NCBI RefSeq assembly: GCF_900100735.1
Contig: NZ_FNCJ01000004.1
Span: forward strand, 374,019 to 438,018
Origin: Paraburkholderia phenazinium
Lineage (GTDB): Bacteria; Pseudomonadota; Gammaproteobacteria; Burkholderiales; Burkholderiaceae
Direction of reading: 5' to 3'
DNA length: 64,000 nt
A program made the position numbers and the translations under genes. Positions 35,186 through 44,383 of the stretch are shown here, one piece after another (within the stretch, counting starts at the first letter, position 1; each line of letters opens with the position of its first letter). Below the pieces are notes generated by a model, which had not been told where the DNA came from, ran no database searches, and was given only the letters and a program-made list of their open reading frames with translations.

Positions 35186-35365
35186 ATGCGGCTTTATCTC
35201 CAGAACTCAGACGTCGTGATGATCATTGCGCTGGCACTGCTGTGTTCGCTGCTGCTGGCCATCCGCTTCCGCCCTGCGAGCTGGAAAGCCATCGTGCTGG
35301 AAGCGCTCGCTGCGAATGCGGCCGCCATCGTCGCGGTGGTCGCGTTCGAGATGATGCTGAGCTAG
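35186..35365 (+). CDS. Small inner-membrane protein, 59 aa
   Basis: A 59-residue protein with two predicted membrane helices (VVMIIALALLCSLLLAIRF and LEALAANAAAIVAVVAFEMML) joined by a short basic loop (RPASWK). AGGAGGCCACC before the ATG is an ideal ribosome site. No family recognised. Located 200 bp after the transporter gene; a separate promoter is likely. Confidence 0.75.
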   Translation: MRLYLQNSDVVMIIALALLCSLLLAIRFRPASWKAIVLEALAANAAAIVAVVAFEMMLS

Positions 35366-35521
35366 CTCCAACCCAACGCTTGGCCGAACGCCTGCTCGCT
35401 ATGCAGGCGAGCGTCGCATGTCCGGCACATACCGGGCATGCGACGGCGTCACCTGCTGCCGGCTTTTCAGCCCTTCCCTCCCATGCCACTGCATGCAATG
35501 CATGCGCGACTCCCCCGTTTA

Positions 35522-35659
35522 TCAGTAGTAGTAGCCGTGGTGGTAATAGCCCCCGCCGTAATACCCCGGCGCCGGTGCGACTACGCAACCTCCCAGCGCA
35601 GCAGCCAGCAGCGCGCCCGCAATCAAAGTCATCGTCAAGCGTTTCAAGTCGCGTTTCAC
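35522..35659 (-). CDS. Micro-lipoprotein, 45 aa
   Basis: A 45-residue lipoprotein started by GTG behind GGGAGAACGAC. Signal peptide with lipobox ALGGC, then VVAPAP and a Tyr/Gly/His tail (GYYGGGYYHHGYYY). It closely resembles the 56-aa lipoprotein at 21870 and the 36-aa one at 38984 around the LxGCVV(A/V)P segment. Envelope-anchored; function unknown. Confidence 0.75.
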   Translation of the reverse strand: MKRDLKRLTMTLIAGALLAAALGGCVVAPAPGYYGGGYYHHGYYY

Positions 35660-35896
35660 GTCGTTCTCCCGTCGTTTCAGTGGTATTCGAGCGAACCTCG
35701 AATGCTGTCGATTGGACACGATGCGGCCTCGCGCGGGCGTTGCATTTTGTAAGTGATGATGTGCGCCGCGTTACAGGTTTTGCGGCATTCGCAGGCATGG
35801 GGGCAGCGCACGAGCCGTTGCGCGTGCTGCGCGCGCGTAAGCAGCGTGCATGCAGCCAACGAAAAGCGACACTTTTAACAGCCGTGTAATGCGCCG

Positions 35897-36010
35897 CTAC
35901 AGTTGCGCGCAAGATCGCCCGACGGCGAGCGTCTGCAGACGCGGTTGCCACGGATGATTGAACTTGGTGCGCGGCGACGGGTCTGTCTGGTGCAGTTCTG
36001 TTGTGTTCAT
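35897..36010 (-). CDS. Possible small protein, 37 aa
   Basis: MNTTELHQTDPSPRTKFNHP opens a 37-residue frame behind TGAGGATCCAGCA. It is basic and proline-rich, without signal peptide. Translation start looks reasonable and codon third positions are G/C-rich, but the frame is too short to prove by composition. Upstream frame extension of 23 codons is possible. Confidence 0.4.
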   Translation of the reverse strand: MNTTELHQTDPSPRTKFNHPWQPRLQTLAVGRSCAQL

Positions 36011-36206
36011 TGCTGGATCCTCAGCGCTCGTCGTTTCCCAACGCGGGCGCTTTCCGAGGCGTGCCGTGGCAGCGCTCATTGGCTTGGGCGAACTGTGCGT
36101 CGCGCCTTTTTTCTTTTGGCGGCAAGCAATGGGCAGCGATGGATGGCGGCGCGCAGGTGCGAGGAACGGCCGCGCGCAGCGGCCGTATAAAGAACCGCTT
36201 CAGGCA

Positions 36207-36252
36207 GCGGTAGCGGACTGTTTCACTCAGGCGGCGGTAGCGGACTGTTTCA
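36207..36252. repeat. Short direct repeat at the 3' end of waaC
   Basis: A 19-bp direct repeat, GCGGTAGCGGACTGTTTCA, at 36207-36225 and 36234-36252 (27-bp period). The right copy encodes the last residues of waaC and the left copy lies past its stop, so this is a tandem duplication of the gene's end. Confidence 0.9.
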
Positions 36253-37282
36253 GCGCCACGGCTGCCGCCGTGGCAGCAGCAACCTCTGCGGCATTGAGCG
36301 GATAGGTATGCACGTAGTCGATGGCCTGCAAGGCTTCGCTGACCGGCGGCACGGAATGGCCGTCACCGATCGAAATGGAGCGGAACGGCGCCTCTATGCC
36401 GAAATGCTCCGGTGAGGTAGCGACAAAGATCATCACCGTGCGCTTTTGCAGGGCATGCGCGACGTGGACGAAACCGGTATCCGTGCCGATGACGAGCGAG
36501 CAGGCGTCGATCATCTGGGCAATCTCCGTCACGCTCAGTTGCGGCAGCACCGTCGCCCCCGGCACCTGCGCGGCGATTTCAACGGCCGCCTCGCGCTCGC
36601 CGGACGAACCCCACGGCAGCACGACACGAAACCCGCGCTGCACCAGTTCGCATCCCACCGCGGCCCAGTGCGCGACCGGCCATTTCTTGTCGTCTTTGGA
36701 GGTGGCGTGAAACAGCGCGGCGATCGGCGCCGCAGTTGCAGCGGACGAGTCCGCCGCGTCGAACACCGGAGCACCGGCTTCGGGCAGTTTCAGATCGTAG
36801 ACGGCGGGGCCTTCGGGCTGGTATCCCAGCACCTCGCCGACGCTGATGCGCATGCCTTGCCAGGCGTTGCCGAGCGGACGCGGACCGAAGCGGCCCGTAT
36901 AGGCGAACGCGGCGCCGCGTTCGCCGAGATCCTTGTTGCGATAGCCGAAGCGGCGCGACGAGCGCGCCAGAAAGGCAATGATCGCGCTCTTGTAGACGCC
37001 CTGAATGTCGATGATGTAGTCGTAGCGGTAGGCCCGCAACTCGCCGATCGACGCCGCGATCGCCTTGAAATCCGCCCAGCGGCGCGCTTTCTTGAAGCGA
37101 CGCAACGGTGCACACAGGACGCGGTCGACGCTCTGGCTCCAATGCACCACTTCGGCAAACGCTTCGTCCGCAGCCCAGTCGACCTGCACCCCCGGAAAGG
37201 CACGTTTGATGTCGGCAATGACCGGAAGGGCCTGCACAATATCGCCTAGTGAAGTCACCTTGACGATAAGAATTCGCTTCAT
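36227..37282 (-). CDS. waaC: Lipopolysaccharide heptosyltransferase I
   Basis: A 351-residue GT9 glycosyltransferase that adds the first L-glycero-D-manno-heptose to Kdo in the LPS inner core. It starts MKRILIVKVTSLGDIVQALPV, the WaaC hallmark, with ARRSS/LGERGAAFAYTGRFG in the middle and LFHATSKDDKKWPVAHW and VIGTDTGFVHVAHAL (nucleotide-sugar site) in the C-terminal half. Acts on the cytoplasmic face of the inner membrane. Start is clear; the C terminus lies in a duplicated repeat. Confidence 0.95.
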   Translation of the reverse strand: MKRILIVKVTSLGDIVQALPVIADIKRAFPGVQVDWAADEAFAEVVHWSQSVDRVLCAPLRRFKKARRWADFKAIAASIGELRAYRYDYIIDIQGVYKSAIIAFLARSSRRFGYRNKDLGERGAAFAYTGRFGPRPLGNAWQGMRISVGEVLGYQPEGPAVYDLKLPEAGAPVFDAADSSAATAAPIAALFHATSKDDKKWPVAHWAAVGCELVQRGFRVVLPWGSSGEREAAVEIAAQVPGATVLPQLSVTEIAQMIDACSLVIGTDTGFVHVAHALQKRTVMIFVATSPEHFGIEAPFRSISIGDGHSVPPVSEALQAIDYVHTYPLNAAEVAAATAAAVALKQSATAA

Positions 37283-37498
37283 TAGTAGCCCGTTACAGTA
37301 TCGGTCGCAGCGCTATTTTAGCCGACCATTCTTTCATCTCATACACGCCGCAGCGGATTTGCCGCGGCGCGGCCCAGCACGGCGCACGCCGATTATCACC
37401 CGACGGCGCCACCTGTCTATTTCTTTTCAATTTCCATACAGCCGGACAAGCACGTGGATCGGTCGCTATAATCAGCGTTTTGCCTGAGCAAAAGTCTT

Positions 37499-38896
37499 AT
37501 GCGGGCATTCCCACCTCTGACTTCCAACGTCGCCCGGCGCACGCGCCGCCTGTGGCGCCAGTACGGCGTGTTCTGGCTCGGCGCGATCGTCGTCGGCCTG
37601 GTCGCCGTCCTCTACGCCCGGCTTATCGACTTCGGTTACGCGCAGTTCCAGGCCATCCAGCACCAGCACGTCTGGCTGCCGCTGTTCGTCACGCCGGCCG
37701 TCGCGGCCTTGTCCGTATGGCTCACACGTAAATTCTTTCGCGGCGCGGAGGGCAGCGGCATCCCGCAGGTGATCGCCACCTTGCACGGGAGGCCCGGCGA
37801 ATACGGCTCGCGCCTTCTGTCGTTTCGCATCCTGTTCGGCAAGATCGCCGTCTCGTTCCTCGCTATTCTCGGCGGCTTTACGATTGGCCGCGAAGGACCG
37901 ACGGTCCAGGTCGGCGCGGCCCTGATGTTCAACCTGCGGCGCTTCTATCCGCGCTCGAACGCGCTGATCGAACGGCAACTGGTGCTGGCGGGCGCGTCGG
38001 CGGGCTTGTCCGCGGCGTTCAACACACCGCTGGCCGGGATCGTCTTCGCCATCGAGGAACTCACGCGCAGCTTCGAGGCGCGCGCGAGCGGCGTGCTGAT
38101 TACCGCGATCATCATCGCCGGTGTGATCGCGCTCGGCCTGAACGGCAATTACACCTATTTCGGCACGATCCAGATCGGTACGCATTTTCCGGATCTGCTC
38201 GCGGTGGCCGTGGTGCTCACCGCCATCGTGACCGGCATCGCCGGCGGCTCTTTTTGCTGGCTGCTGCTCAACACCGGGCGCTGGATTCCAGCGCCGTTAC
38301 GTCAACTGCATAGCGAACGGCCGGTCGCATTTGCCGCGCTGTGCGGCCTCGCGATCGCGTTGGTCGGCCTGATCTCCGGCGGCGTGACCTTCGGCAGCGG
38401 CTACGCGGAAGCGCGCGGACTGCTCGACGGTCGCGAGCAGTTGTCGGTGTTCTATCCGTTCCTGAAGATGATCTCGATGGTCGGCTCGTATCTGCCGGGC
38501 ATCCCAGGCGGGATCTTCGCGCCGTCGCTGTCGATCGGTGCGGGCTTCGGCAACCTGCTGCACATGGTGTTCGGCAGCATGCAACTGCAGATGCTGATCG
38601 CGCTCGCCATGGTCGGCTATCTGGCCGCCGTCACACAGGCGCCGATTACGTCGTTCGTGATCGTGATGGAGATGATCAACGGCCACGCGCTGGTGATCTC
38701 GTTGATGGCGACTGCGCTGATCGCCAGCCGCGTATCGCGGCTCTTTGCGCCACCGCTTTATGAAGCGCTGTCGCAGCGCTATATGGCGCCGCTGCCGCAA
38801 CCGGCGCCGGCTCCTGTTCCGGAAGTGCCCGAGGCGCTGATCGGCGACGAGCCCGAAGCGAACGCAGCCGGCCCCGTCGATACGCCGCCCCGGTAG
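37499..38896 (+). CDS. clcA: ClC-family chloride/proton antiporter
   Basis: A 465-residue ClC protein. All three anion-filter signatures are present: GSGIPQV, GREGPTVQVGA with the gating Glu, and GGIFAPSLSIG; the filter Tyr is likely the one in APPLYEAL. The inner proton-path Glu is kept in FAIEELTRSF, indicating an exchanger rather than a channel. About 11 membrane helices and a Pro/Ala-rich tail. Relatives support acid resistance. Preceded by a gap from divergent waaC; no CBS domain. Confidence 0.94.
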   Translation: MRAFPPLTSNVARRTRRLWRQYGVFWLGAIVVGLVAVLYARLIDFGYAQFQAIQHQHVWLPLFVTPAVAALSVWLTRKFFRGAEGSGIPQVIATLHGRPGEYGSRLLSFRILFGKIAVSFLAILGGFTIGREGPTVQVGAALMFNLRRFYPRSNALIERQLVLAGASAGLSAAFNTPLAGIVFAIEELTRSFEARASGVLITAIIIAGVIALGLNGNYTYFGTIQIGTHFPDLLAVAVVLTAIVTGIAGGSFCWLLLNTGRWIPAPLRQLHSERPVAFAALCGLAIALVGLISGGVTFGSGYAEARGLLDGREQLSVFYPFLKMISMVGSYLPGIPGGIFAPSLSIGAGFGNLLHMVFGSMQLQMLIALAMVGYLAAVTQAPITSFVIVMEMINGHALVISLMATALIASRVSRLFAPPLYEALSQRYMAPLPQPAPAPVPEVPEALIGDEPEANAAGPVDTPPR

Positions 38897-38983
38897 ATCG
38901 TCACAGCGCCCGCCGCGGCGCAGGCCCGGCCGGCGCCGGGCCGCTAAGCGCTGGTCCGGACACCACCCAGTTCACCCACTCAA

Positions 38984-39094
38984 TCAATAGATGACGACAG
39001 GCGCAGGCCGCACATACACCGGCCGCGCCGGCACCACCACACAGCCGGCCAGCGTGATGGCCAGCAAGGCAATTGCCAAAAGATTCCGTTTCAT
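38984..39094 (-). CDS. Micro-lipoprotein, 36 aa
   Basis: MKRNLLAIALLAITLAGCVV opens a 36-residue lipoprotein with lipobox TLAGC; the mature peptide is only 19 residues, VPARPVYVRPAPVVIY at the end. GGAGAGAAGCAA before the ATG is a good ribosome site. Same style as the lipoproteins at 21870 and 35522. Envelope-anchored; role unknown. Confidence 0.72.
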   Translation of the reverse strand: MKRNLLAIALLAITLAGCVVVPARPVYVRPAPVVIY

Positions 39095-39285
39095 TTGCTT
39101 CTCTCCGCGAGCGCGCAACCGGCCTACGCGCGGATAAAGCGCGGCCTTGGCGGCATGCTCAGATTAGGTGGGGTGCGGGCCATAGCAGGCCCGCAGCGCC
39201 GCGCGCGGGATGCACTCAGGCAAGTCCCGCCACGCAGCTCAGACAGCGTGCGCGCGTTGCCGACGCAACGCGGCGCCGAGTAGTG

Positions 39286-39597
39286 TTAAGCCCAGTGTCC
39301 TTCGACCCAGTGGTAGTTCGGACCGTGTGCAACCCAGTGGCCCGGCACCCAGTGATAGCCGACGCGCTCGGGCTGCCAGTGACCCGGCACCCACACGTAC
39401 TGGCCGTGGTCCCAGCGCCAGTGGCCGTGATCCCAGACATAGCCATGGCGCGGTGCCGGCACCGCTTCATAACGCACCGGCGGCGGAGCCGACGGCGCGA
39501 TCACGACGACTTCTGCAGCGCTGGCCGAACCGACAACCGAGGCACCCGCGGCGATCAACAAAGCCTGGGCGAGCAGCAAGCGAAAAGTTTTGTTCAT
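39286..39597 (-). CDS. Exported YXWGXW-repeat protein
   Basis: A 103-residue protein with a signal peptide (about 1-27, cut after SASA) followed by a Pro-rich spacer and repeated Trp/His/Tyr units such as YVWDHGHWRWDHG, YVWVPGHWQPERVG and YHWVPGHWVAHG. This matches the YXWGXW-repeat family of exported proteobacterial proteins, of unknown function. Next gene on the strand is a micro-lipoprotein, about 190 bp away. Metal binding by the His-rich repeats is a possibility. Confidence 0.85.
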   Translation of the reverse strand: MNKTFRLLLAQALLIAAGASVVGSASAAEVVVIAPSAPPPVRYEAVPAPRHGYVWDHGHWRWDHGQYVWVPGHWQPERVGYHWVPGHWVAHGPNYHWVEGHWA

Positions 39598-39853
39598 ATT
39601 CCCCTCTTTTATAAAAGCGCCGGTGGAGGCGTTATCCGTTTAATGCGCGAGAGGTCATTTCGGCTGACGCGCTAGACGTAACGCGCTGCCCTCAAGTGCA
39701 ACCGAATATTTCCGCTGTGGCTAGTCTGTTAAAGAACAAAGGCAAGCCCGTGTCAAGGCGCACTGCGGAAAGCACAGCGAACGGACGCTGCCACCCCGCC
39801 AGCGCGACGGCGAGGGGTGGGGATCAGAGGTCATGCAAACAGACCGTCGGAAC

Positions 39854-40108
39854 TCAGGCCTGCGGAATTTCAATCTTGACCTCGAGCACTTCGAGGTCGT
39901 CCTGGCGCTCGAGACTGACGCGAATATCCTCATCGGAAATCTTCACGTACTTGGAAATCACGGCGACGAGTTCGCGTTGCAACGCAGGCAGGTAATCGGC
40001 AGGCGCATGGCCGCCGGCGCGCTCATGCGCGATGATCAACTGCAGGCGTTCCTTCGCTATTGACGCGGACTTCTTCTTCTCGCCCAGCAAAAACGAAAGA
40101 ATCGACAT
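39854..40108 (-). CDS. minE: Cell-division topological specificity factor MinE
   Basis: An 84-residue MinE ([31 protein letters not shown]). The N-terminal amphipathic membrane-targeting and MinD-binding helix is followed by the dimerisation domain. It drives MinCD oscillation so that division occurs at midcell. Last gene of minCDE. Confidence 0.96.
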   Translation of the reverse strand: MSILSFLLGEKKKSASIAKERLQLIIAHERAGGHAPADYLPALQRELVAVISKYVKISDEDIRVSLERQDDLEVLEVKIEIPQA

Positions 40109-40122
40109 TACGTGCGCTCCCC

Positions 40123-40938
40123 TTACTTGGTGCCGAAGAGGCGCTGCAGGAGGCCTGGCTTCTGGTAATCGGTAAAGCGAAGCGACTTCTGCTCGCCGAG
40201 GAAACGCGACACGACATCCTTGTAGGCTTCAGCGACATCAGTGCCGTCGAGGTGCACGGCTGGCAGGCCCTGGTTCGACGCATGCAGCACCGCTTCCGAT
40301 TCCGGAATCACGCCGATCAGGTCGATACGCAGGATTTCCTGAATGTCGGTGAGCGACAGCATTTCGCCTTCGCTGACGCGCTTCGGGTTGTAGCGCGTGA
40401 TCAAGAGGTGTTCCTTGATCGGATCCTTGCCTTCGATCGCACGCTTGGTCTTCGACGACAGGATGCCGAGAATGCGGTCCGAGTCGCGTACCGAAGAGAC
40501 TTCCGGGTTCGTCACGATCAGCGCTTCGTCGGCAAAGTGCATCGCCAGCAACGCGCCCGATTCGATACCGGCCGGAGAATCGCAGACGATATATTCGAAG
40601 TCCATCGCGATCAGGTCGTTGATGACCTTTTCGACGCCTTCCATGGTCAGCGCGTCTTTGTCACGCGTCTGCGAAGCCGGGAGAATAAAGAGGTTGTCGC
40701 ACTTCTTGTCTTTGATCAGCGCCTGGTTCAGGTTGGCTTCGCCCTGGATCACGTTGATCAGGTCGTACACCACCCGGCGCTCACAGCCCATGATGAGGTC
40801 GAGATTACGCAGGCCGACATCGAAGTCGATCACGGCCGTCTTGCTGCCGCGCAGCGCGAGGGCCGATGCAAAACTCGCGCTCGTGGTCGTCTTGCCCACG
40901 CCACCCTTGCCCGAAGTCACCACAATGATTTTTGCCAT
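40123..40938 (-). CDS. minD: Septum-site determining ATPase MinD
   Basis: A 271-residue deviant-Walker ATPase: [18 protein letters not shown] gives the signature Lys in KGGVGKT (residues 11-17), [14 protein letters not shown], and a C-terminal amphipathic membrane helix (GLLQRLFG). It binds membrane with ATP and recruits MinC. 14 bp separate it from minE. Start at MAKII is chosen as family standard. Confidence 0.96.
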   Translation of the reverse strand: MAKIIVVTSGKGGVGKTTTSASFASALALRGSKTAVIDFDVGLRNLDLIMGCERRVVYDLINVIQGEANLNQALIKDKKCDNLFILPASQTRDKDALTMEGVEKVINDLIAMDFEYIVCDSPAGIESGALLAMHFADEALIVTNPEVSSVRDSDRILGILSSKTKRAIEGKDPIKEHLLITRYNPKRVSEGEMLSLTDIQEILRIDLIGVIPESEAVLHASNQGLPAVHLDGTDVAEAYKDVVSRFLGEQKSLRFTDYQKPGLLQRLFGTK

Positions 40939-41029
40939 TACCCTTACCCTGTGTTCGTCAAATTCGTTCAAATAAGTCCGGCGGCGCCCGGATCAGGCAC
41001 GCGCCGGGCACGGCGCGCGCAACCGATGA

Positions 41030-41869
41030 TCAGGTGAGCCGCAGCGGTTCAATCATCAACTTTTCTTCATCGAGCCAGATCTGCACCGGCTTGCCGAGTA
41101 CATCCGCCGGCAGCGGCGTCTCGGTGGTCCGGTAGATTCCCGCGATCGAAATCAGTTCCGGCTCCAGACAGGTGCAGAAAATGCGCGCGTCGTGGTTGCC
41201 GTGCACACCGGCCAGCGCCCGGCCGCGCAACGGCGCGTAAATATGGATATTGCCTTCGGCGATCACTTCCGCCCCGTAGCTGACGAGGCCCAGCACCACC
41301 AGATCGCCCTTCGCATAGATGCGCTGGCCGGAGCGCAACGGCTTGTCGACCACCGTGGTCTGCGACGAGGTGACGAGCTTGGCGGCTTCGCCGGCTGCGG
41401 CAGGCTGGGCACCGGCGCCTGGCTCGGCTGTCGCAGCCTCGGCTGCTGCCGCTGGCGCGTCCATCGGCAGTTCACCTTGAGCCGGCCCAGCAGCCGCGCC
41501 ATCCTCAGCGCCTTCATTGGCCTCTGCGCCCGCTGGCTTCGCGCCTGCGCCACGCCGGTCGCGCGCTTCGAGCAAGGGCAACGCAGACTCGGCGGCCCAG
41601 CCTTGCTGCGGGTTCGCCACCACGCCCACCGGGCGCATGCGCACGCTGTCGAGCAGCGCAGCGATCTCGGCGAGCGGCACGCGCTCGTCGTCGGCGAGGC
41701 GCCGCACGTCGATGGCGACGACGTCGTTAGCGAAGAATTCGGGGGTCGCCTCGAAGCGCCGGGTCAGTTCGGCACGCATGGCGTCGAGGTCGGTCGTCTT
41801 GACCACGAACAGGAGCGTGTCGACACTGCCACTGCGGAGTTCGAAAAATGGCGATTTCTTGGGCGACAT
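41030..41869 (-). CDS. minC: Septum-site determining protein MinC
   Basis: A 279-residue FtsZ inhibitor. The N-terminal FtsZ-binding domain ([18 protein letters not shown]) and the C-terminal beta-helical domain ([35 protein letters not shown]) are joined by an unusually long Ala/Gly/Pro linker (about 110-185). Start MSPKKSPFF follows family custom; a four-residue longer form is possible. A TAAAAT on the minus strand near 41899-41894 may be its -10. Confidence 0.94.
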   Translation of the reverse strand: MSPKKSPFFELRSGSVDTLLFVVKTTDLDAMRAELTRRFEATPEFFANDVVAIDVRRLADDERVPLAEIAALLDSVRMRPVGVVANPQQGWAAESALPLLEARDRRGAGAKPAGAEANEGAEDGAAAGPAQGELPMDAPAAAAEAATAEPGAGAQPAAAGEAAKLVTSSQTTVVDKPLRSGQRIYAKGDLVVLGLVSYGAEVIAEGNIHIYAPLRGRALAGVHGNHDARIFCTCLEPELISIAGIYRTTETPLPADVLGKPVQIWLDEEKLMIEPLRLT

Positions 41870-42029
41870 AGCGTTCGGCAAAAAATTTTGCGTATTTTAC
41901 AGGCGTCCACGCGGGGAGCCAGTATTTTCGGCGATAGGAATAAAGAAGGCCGCGCCCCAGGCGGGGGCATCGGACGCCGTAGCAGCGCAGGGAGAAAGAG
42001 AGCGGCGCCCGGCGGGACCGCTCGCCGGA

Positions 42030-42563
42030 TCACTGGGAGGAGGCTTGCGAGGCGCGCTGCACGTGGCGCACCAGCAGGCTTTCAGACTGGTCGGGCCAGC
42101 GCGCGGTACGAGCGTGTTCGCCGGTTGGACCGAAGCCGAGGCGCTCGTAAAAGCGCATGGCGGTACGGTTGGCGTCGGCCACCCATGCGTAGATTTCCTC
42201 AGCGCCCTCGGCGGCCAGCCATTCGCTGGCGGTGTTGACAAGCAGTTCGCCGCCACGCAGATGACGCACCGCCGGCGCCACCCAAAGCTCGCCGACAAAC
42301 GCTCGGCGCGCCACGGTGTCTTCGAAATGCGCTTCGATCAGACCAGCGGGATGGCCTTCGGTATAGAGGATGAACGAGGTGGCCACCAGCGAGACCGCGT
42401 GATCTGCAGCGGTGGAGTCGAAGCTTGCGGCGTCAGCCGACAGCGCGTCCTCGAGCGTCTCGCCGAAGGCATAGGGCGCCTCGCGCAGCGACGCAGTACG
42501 GAGTTCGCGGAAAACTGCGCCCTGATCAGCGGCGATACGGCGAACGGTCAATGACGGACTCAT
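42030..42563 (-). CDS. GNAT-family N-acetyltransferase
   Basis: A 177-residue GNAT fold: LTVRRIAADQGAVFRELRTASL, then the acetyl-CoA pyrophosphate loop near VAPAVRHLRGGELLV and the C-terminal AMRFYERLGFGPTGE. The substrate is not readable. Lies between minC and map; a separate transcription unit is likely. Confidence 0.88.
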   Translation of the reverse strand: MSPSLTVRRIAADQGAVFRELRTASLREAPYAFGETLEDALSADAASFDSTAADHAVSLVATSFILYTEGHPAGLIEAHFEDTVARRAFVGELWVAPAVRHLRGGELLVNTASEWLAAEGAEEIYAWVADANRTAMRFYERLGFGPTGEHARTARWPDQSESLLVRHVQRASQASSQ

Positions 42564-42714
42564 GCAGACGAAAACCCCTTGTAACACTAAGGCGTAGCTT
42601 TAACCGAACCGGCGCGCGAGTCAAATCCTTATTTCTCGATTTGTGTGCGGGCGAGCTTGACAGCGGCCACCTGGCGGCCATCGAGCGAGCGCCCCGCCGC
42701 CGGCGACTGCCCTG

Positions 42715-43500
42715 TTATGGCGCCTCGTAGTGGCCCGTACCGTCCGGCCATGGCGTGATCAGCTCGAAGCCGTCCTCCGTCACCGCCACCATATGCTCCC
42801 ATTGAGCGGACAGCGAGCGGTCCTTGGTGACCACGGTCCAGCCGTCGCGCAGGACCGACGTGCCGGCCCGTCCGGCGTTGATCATCGGCTCGATTGTGAA
42901 CACCATACCCGGCTTCAGACGCACGCCCTGCCCCGGCTGGCCGTAGTGCAGCACCTGCGGATCCTCGTGGTAGACCTTGCCGATGCCATGCCCGCAATAA
43001 TCGCGCACGATCGAAAAACCGTCGCGCTGGGCGATCTTCTGGATCGCGTGACCCACATCGCCCAGCGTCGCGCCCGGCTTCACCTGGCGGATGCCGGCGA
43101 CCATCGCTTCATAGGTGGTATCGATCAGCTGGCGCGCCACCGTGCTCGGCTGGCCCACGCAGTACATGCGGCTGGTGTCGCCGAAATAACCGTCCTTGAT
43201 GACCGCCACGTCGATATTGACGATATCCCCGTCCTTGAGGATTTCAGAGCGGTTCGGAATGCCGTGGCACACCACCTGGTTGACCGAGGTGCAGACCGTC
43301 TTCGGAAAGCCCAGGTAGCCCACGTTCGCGGGGATCGCTTTCTGCGTATTGACGATGTAGTCGTTGCACAACGCGTCGAGGTCGTCCGTCGAGACGCCGG
43401 CGCGCACGTGTTCGCCGATCATCGCGAGCACGTCGGCCGCGAGACGTCCGGCGATGCGCAGCGCGGCGAGGTCCTCGGGAGTCTTGTAGGTAATGGCCAT
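42715..43500 (-). CDS. map: Methionine aminopeptidase, type I
   Basis: A 261-residue metalloprotease that removes the N-terminal Met from new proteins. Metal-ligand motifs: NIDVAVIKDGYFGDTSRMY (two Asp), GHGIGKVYHEDPQVLHYG (His) and MVFTIEPMIN / WEHMVAVTEDG (Glu). Type Ia, no N-terminal zinc finger. Start MAITYKTPEDL is the family start; a long upstream frame through GC-rich DNA is ignored. Confidence 0.95.
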   Translation of the reverse strand: MAITYKTPEDLAALRIAGRLAADVLAMIGEHVRAGVSTDDLDALCNDYIVNTQKAIPANVGYLGFPKTVCTSVNQVVCHGIPNRSEILKDGDIVNIDVAVIKDGYFGDTSRMYCVGQPSTVARQLIDTTYEAMVAGIRQVKPGATLGDVGHAIQKIAQRDGFSIVRDYCGHGIGKVYHEDPQVLHYGQPGQGVRLKPGMVFTIEPMINAGRAGTSVLRDGWTVVTKDRSLSAQWEHMVAVTEDGFELITPWPDGTGHYEAP

Positions 43501-43699
43501 GAAATCGGAACTCGTTCGTGAACGCAAGGCGCTACAGCGGCGCCCGCGTTCGTGTGCGGAAGGCGAACCGGGTGGGTTGCAAGGCGGCGCCAGGCGCCCG
43601 CACGAGCCCCCCTTCTCCGGTCGTGGATCAGGGAATTGTACAGAGGATGGCGGCAAGAGCCGCGCGAAGCCGGCTGATCGCCTTTTGCGACGAGTTATC
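43501..43699. other. Intergenic, 5' of map
   Basis: About 200 bp between map and the CFA-synthase remnant; map promoter presumed here. Nothing else seen. Confidence 0.4.
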
Positions 43700-43900
43700 T
43701 CAGCACGCCGGGGCCAGCACGAACTGCATCACGTCTGTACGGCCTTCATCGAAGCCCGCCTCGCAATACGCGAGATACAGACGCTAGGTTCGCACGAACG
43801 TTTCGTCGAAGCCCTGGGTGCGGATTGCGTCGAACAGTGCACTCGAGTACGTGAAACTCGGGTCCAGCCAACGCGCGTAGAAGGCGTTGGGTTTAGGGGG
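43700..43900 (-). pseudogene. Cyclopropane-fatty-acid synthase remnant
   Basis: The minus strand reads NAFYARWLDPSFTYSSALFD, the start of the CFA-synthase core, and then at once joins AIRTQGFDETFVRT-stop-RLYLAYCEAGFDEGRTDVMQ, the very C terminus of the same enzyme, ending FVLAPAC and TGA at 43700. The methyltransferase middle (about 200 residues, with the SAM-binding motif) is gone. A TAG at 43786-43784 stands where relatives have Trp (FxRTWRLYLAYCEAGF). So a CFA synthase lost most of its middle and then gained a nonsense mutation. Upstream bases to 43945 encode nothing clear. Confidence 0.8.
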
Positions 43901-43950
43901 CGGCAGCCACGCGGCGTTTGCGGCGCGCAGGCTCGAAGGAGCCTAAGACG

Positions 43951-44169
43951 CTAGTCCCACATGTTACGGAACGCGACGGCCACGATCACCGGCACGCACA
44001 GGACCAGTGGAATGGCGAAGTAAGGCACTTCCAGATCGACGAAGTAGCTATAGACGAGCCAGCCGACGCCGGCGCCGAGCGTCAGAAGCGCCACCAGCCA
44101 CGTCAGGATAGTCAGCGTCCGGTTTGAAAGACGCTTACGCGGGCGCTGCTCGTCGGGGGGTGTGTTCAT
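43951..44169 (-). CDS. Small membrane protein, 72 aa
   Basis: MNTPPDEQRPRKRLSNRTLTILTWLV begins a 72-residue protein with two membrane helices (about 22-44 and 49-66). The basic N-region suggests an N-in topology. No clear Shine-Dalgarno; a longer form starting 29 codons upstream is possible. No family recognised. Confidence 0.65.
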   Translation of the reverse strand: MNTPPDEQRPRKRLSNRTLTILTWLVALLTLGAGVGWLVYSYFVDLEVPYFAIPLVLCVPVIVAVAFRNMWD

Positions 44170-44283
44170 TGCTGCACCAGTGGGTTTTGTTGCGGGTCGC
44201 CGATGCGGCAATTTTACTCCGGCGGATGAGTGGCGCGAAGGTTTGGAAGTCGCCACAACGACTCACGCAATGCGAGCCACATC

Positions 44284-44329
44284 CTGTGATTTCTAACAGC
44301 TAGGCGGGCATGTCGGCGCGAACTATAAA
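44284..44329 (+). promoter_or_regulatory. lux-box-like dyad and -10 in front of aidA-like genes
   Basis: CTGTGATTTCTAACAG at 44284-44299 has the lux-box form CTGT-N8-ACAG. A TATAAA at 44324-44329 is a plausible -10. The dyad centre then lies about 44 bases before the expected start, where class II LuxR activators bind. No good -35 is seen, as expected of an activated promoter. Confidence 0.6.
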
Positions 44330-44383
44330 CATACCGCAGTCCAGTTCGTTGACGTTGTCTCACTCTTCCTTCATGGAGCGCAT

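Noticed and set aside
43493-43954. 153-codon plus frame after map
   Set aside because: It is antisense to the map start and the CFA-synthase remnant, whose family text is readable on the minus strand.
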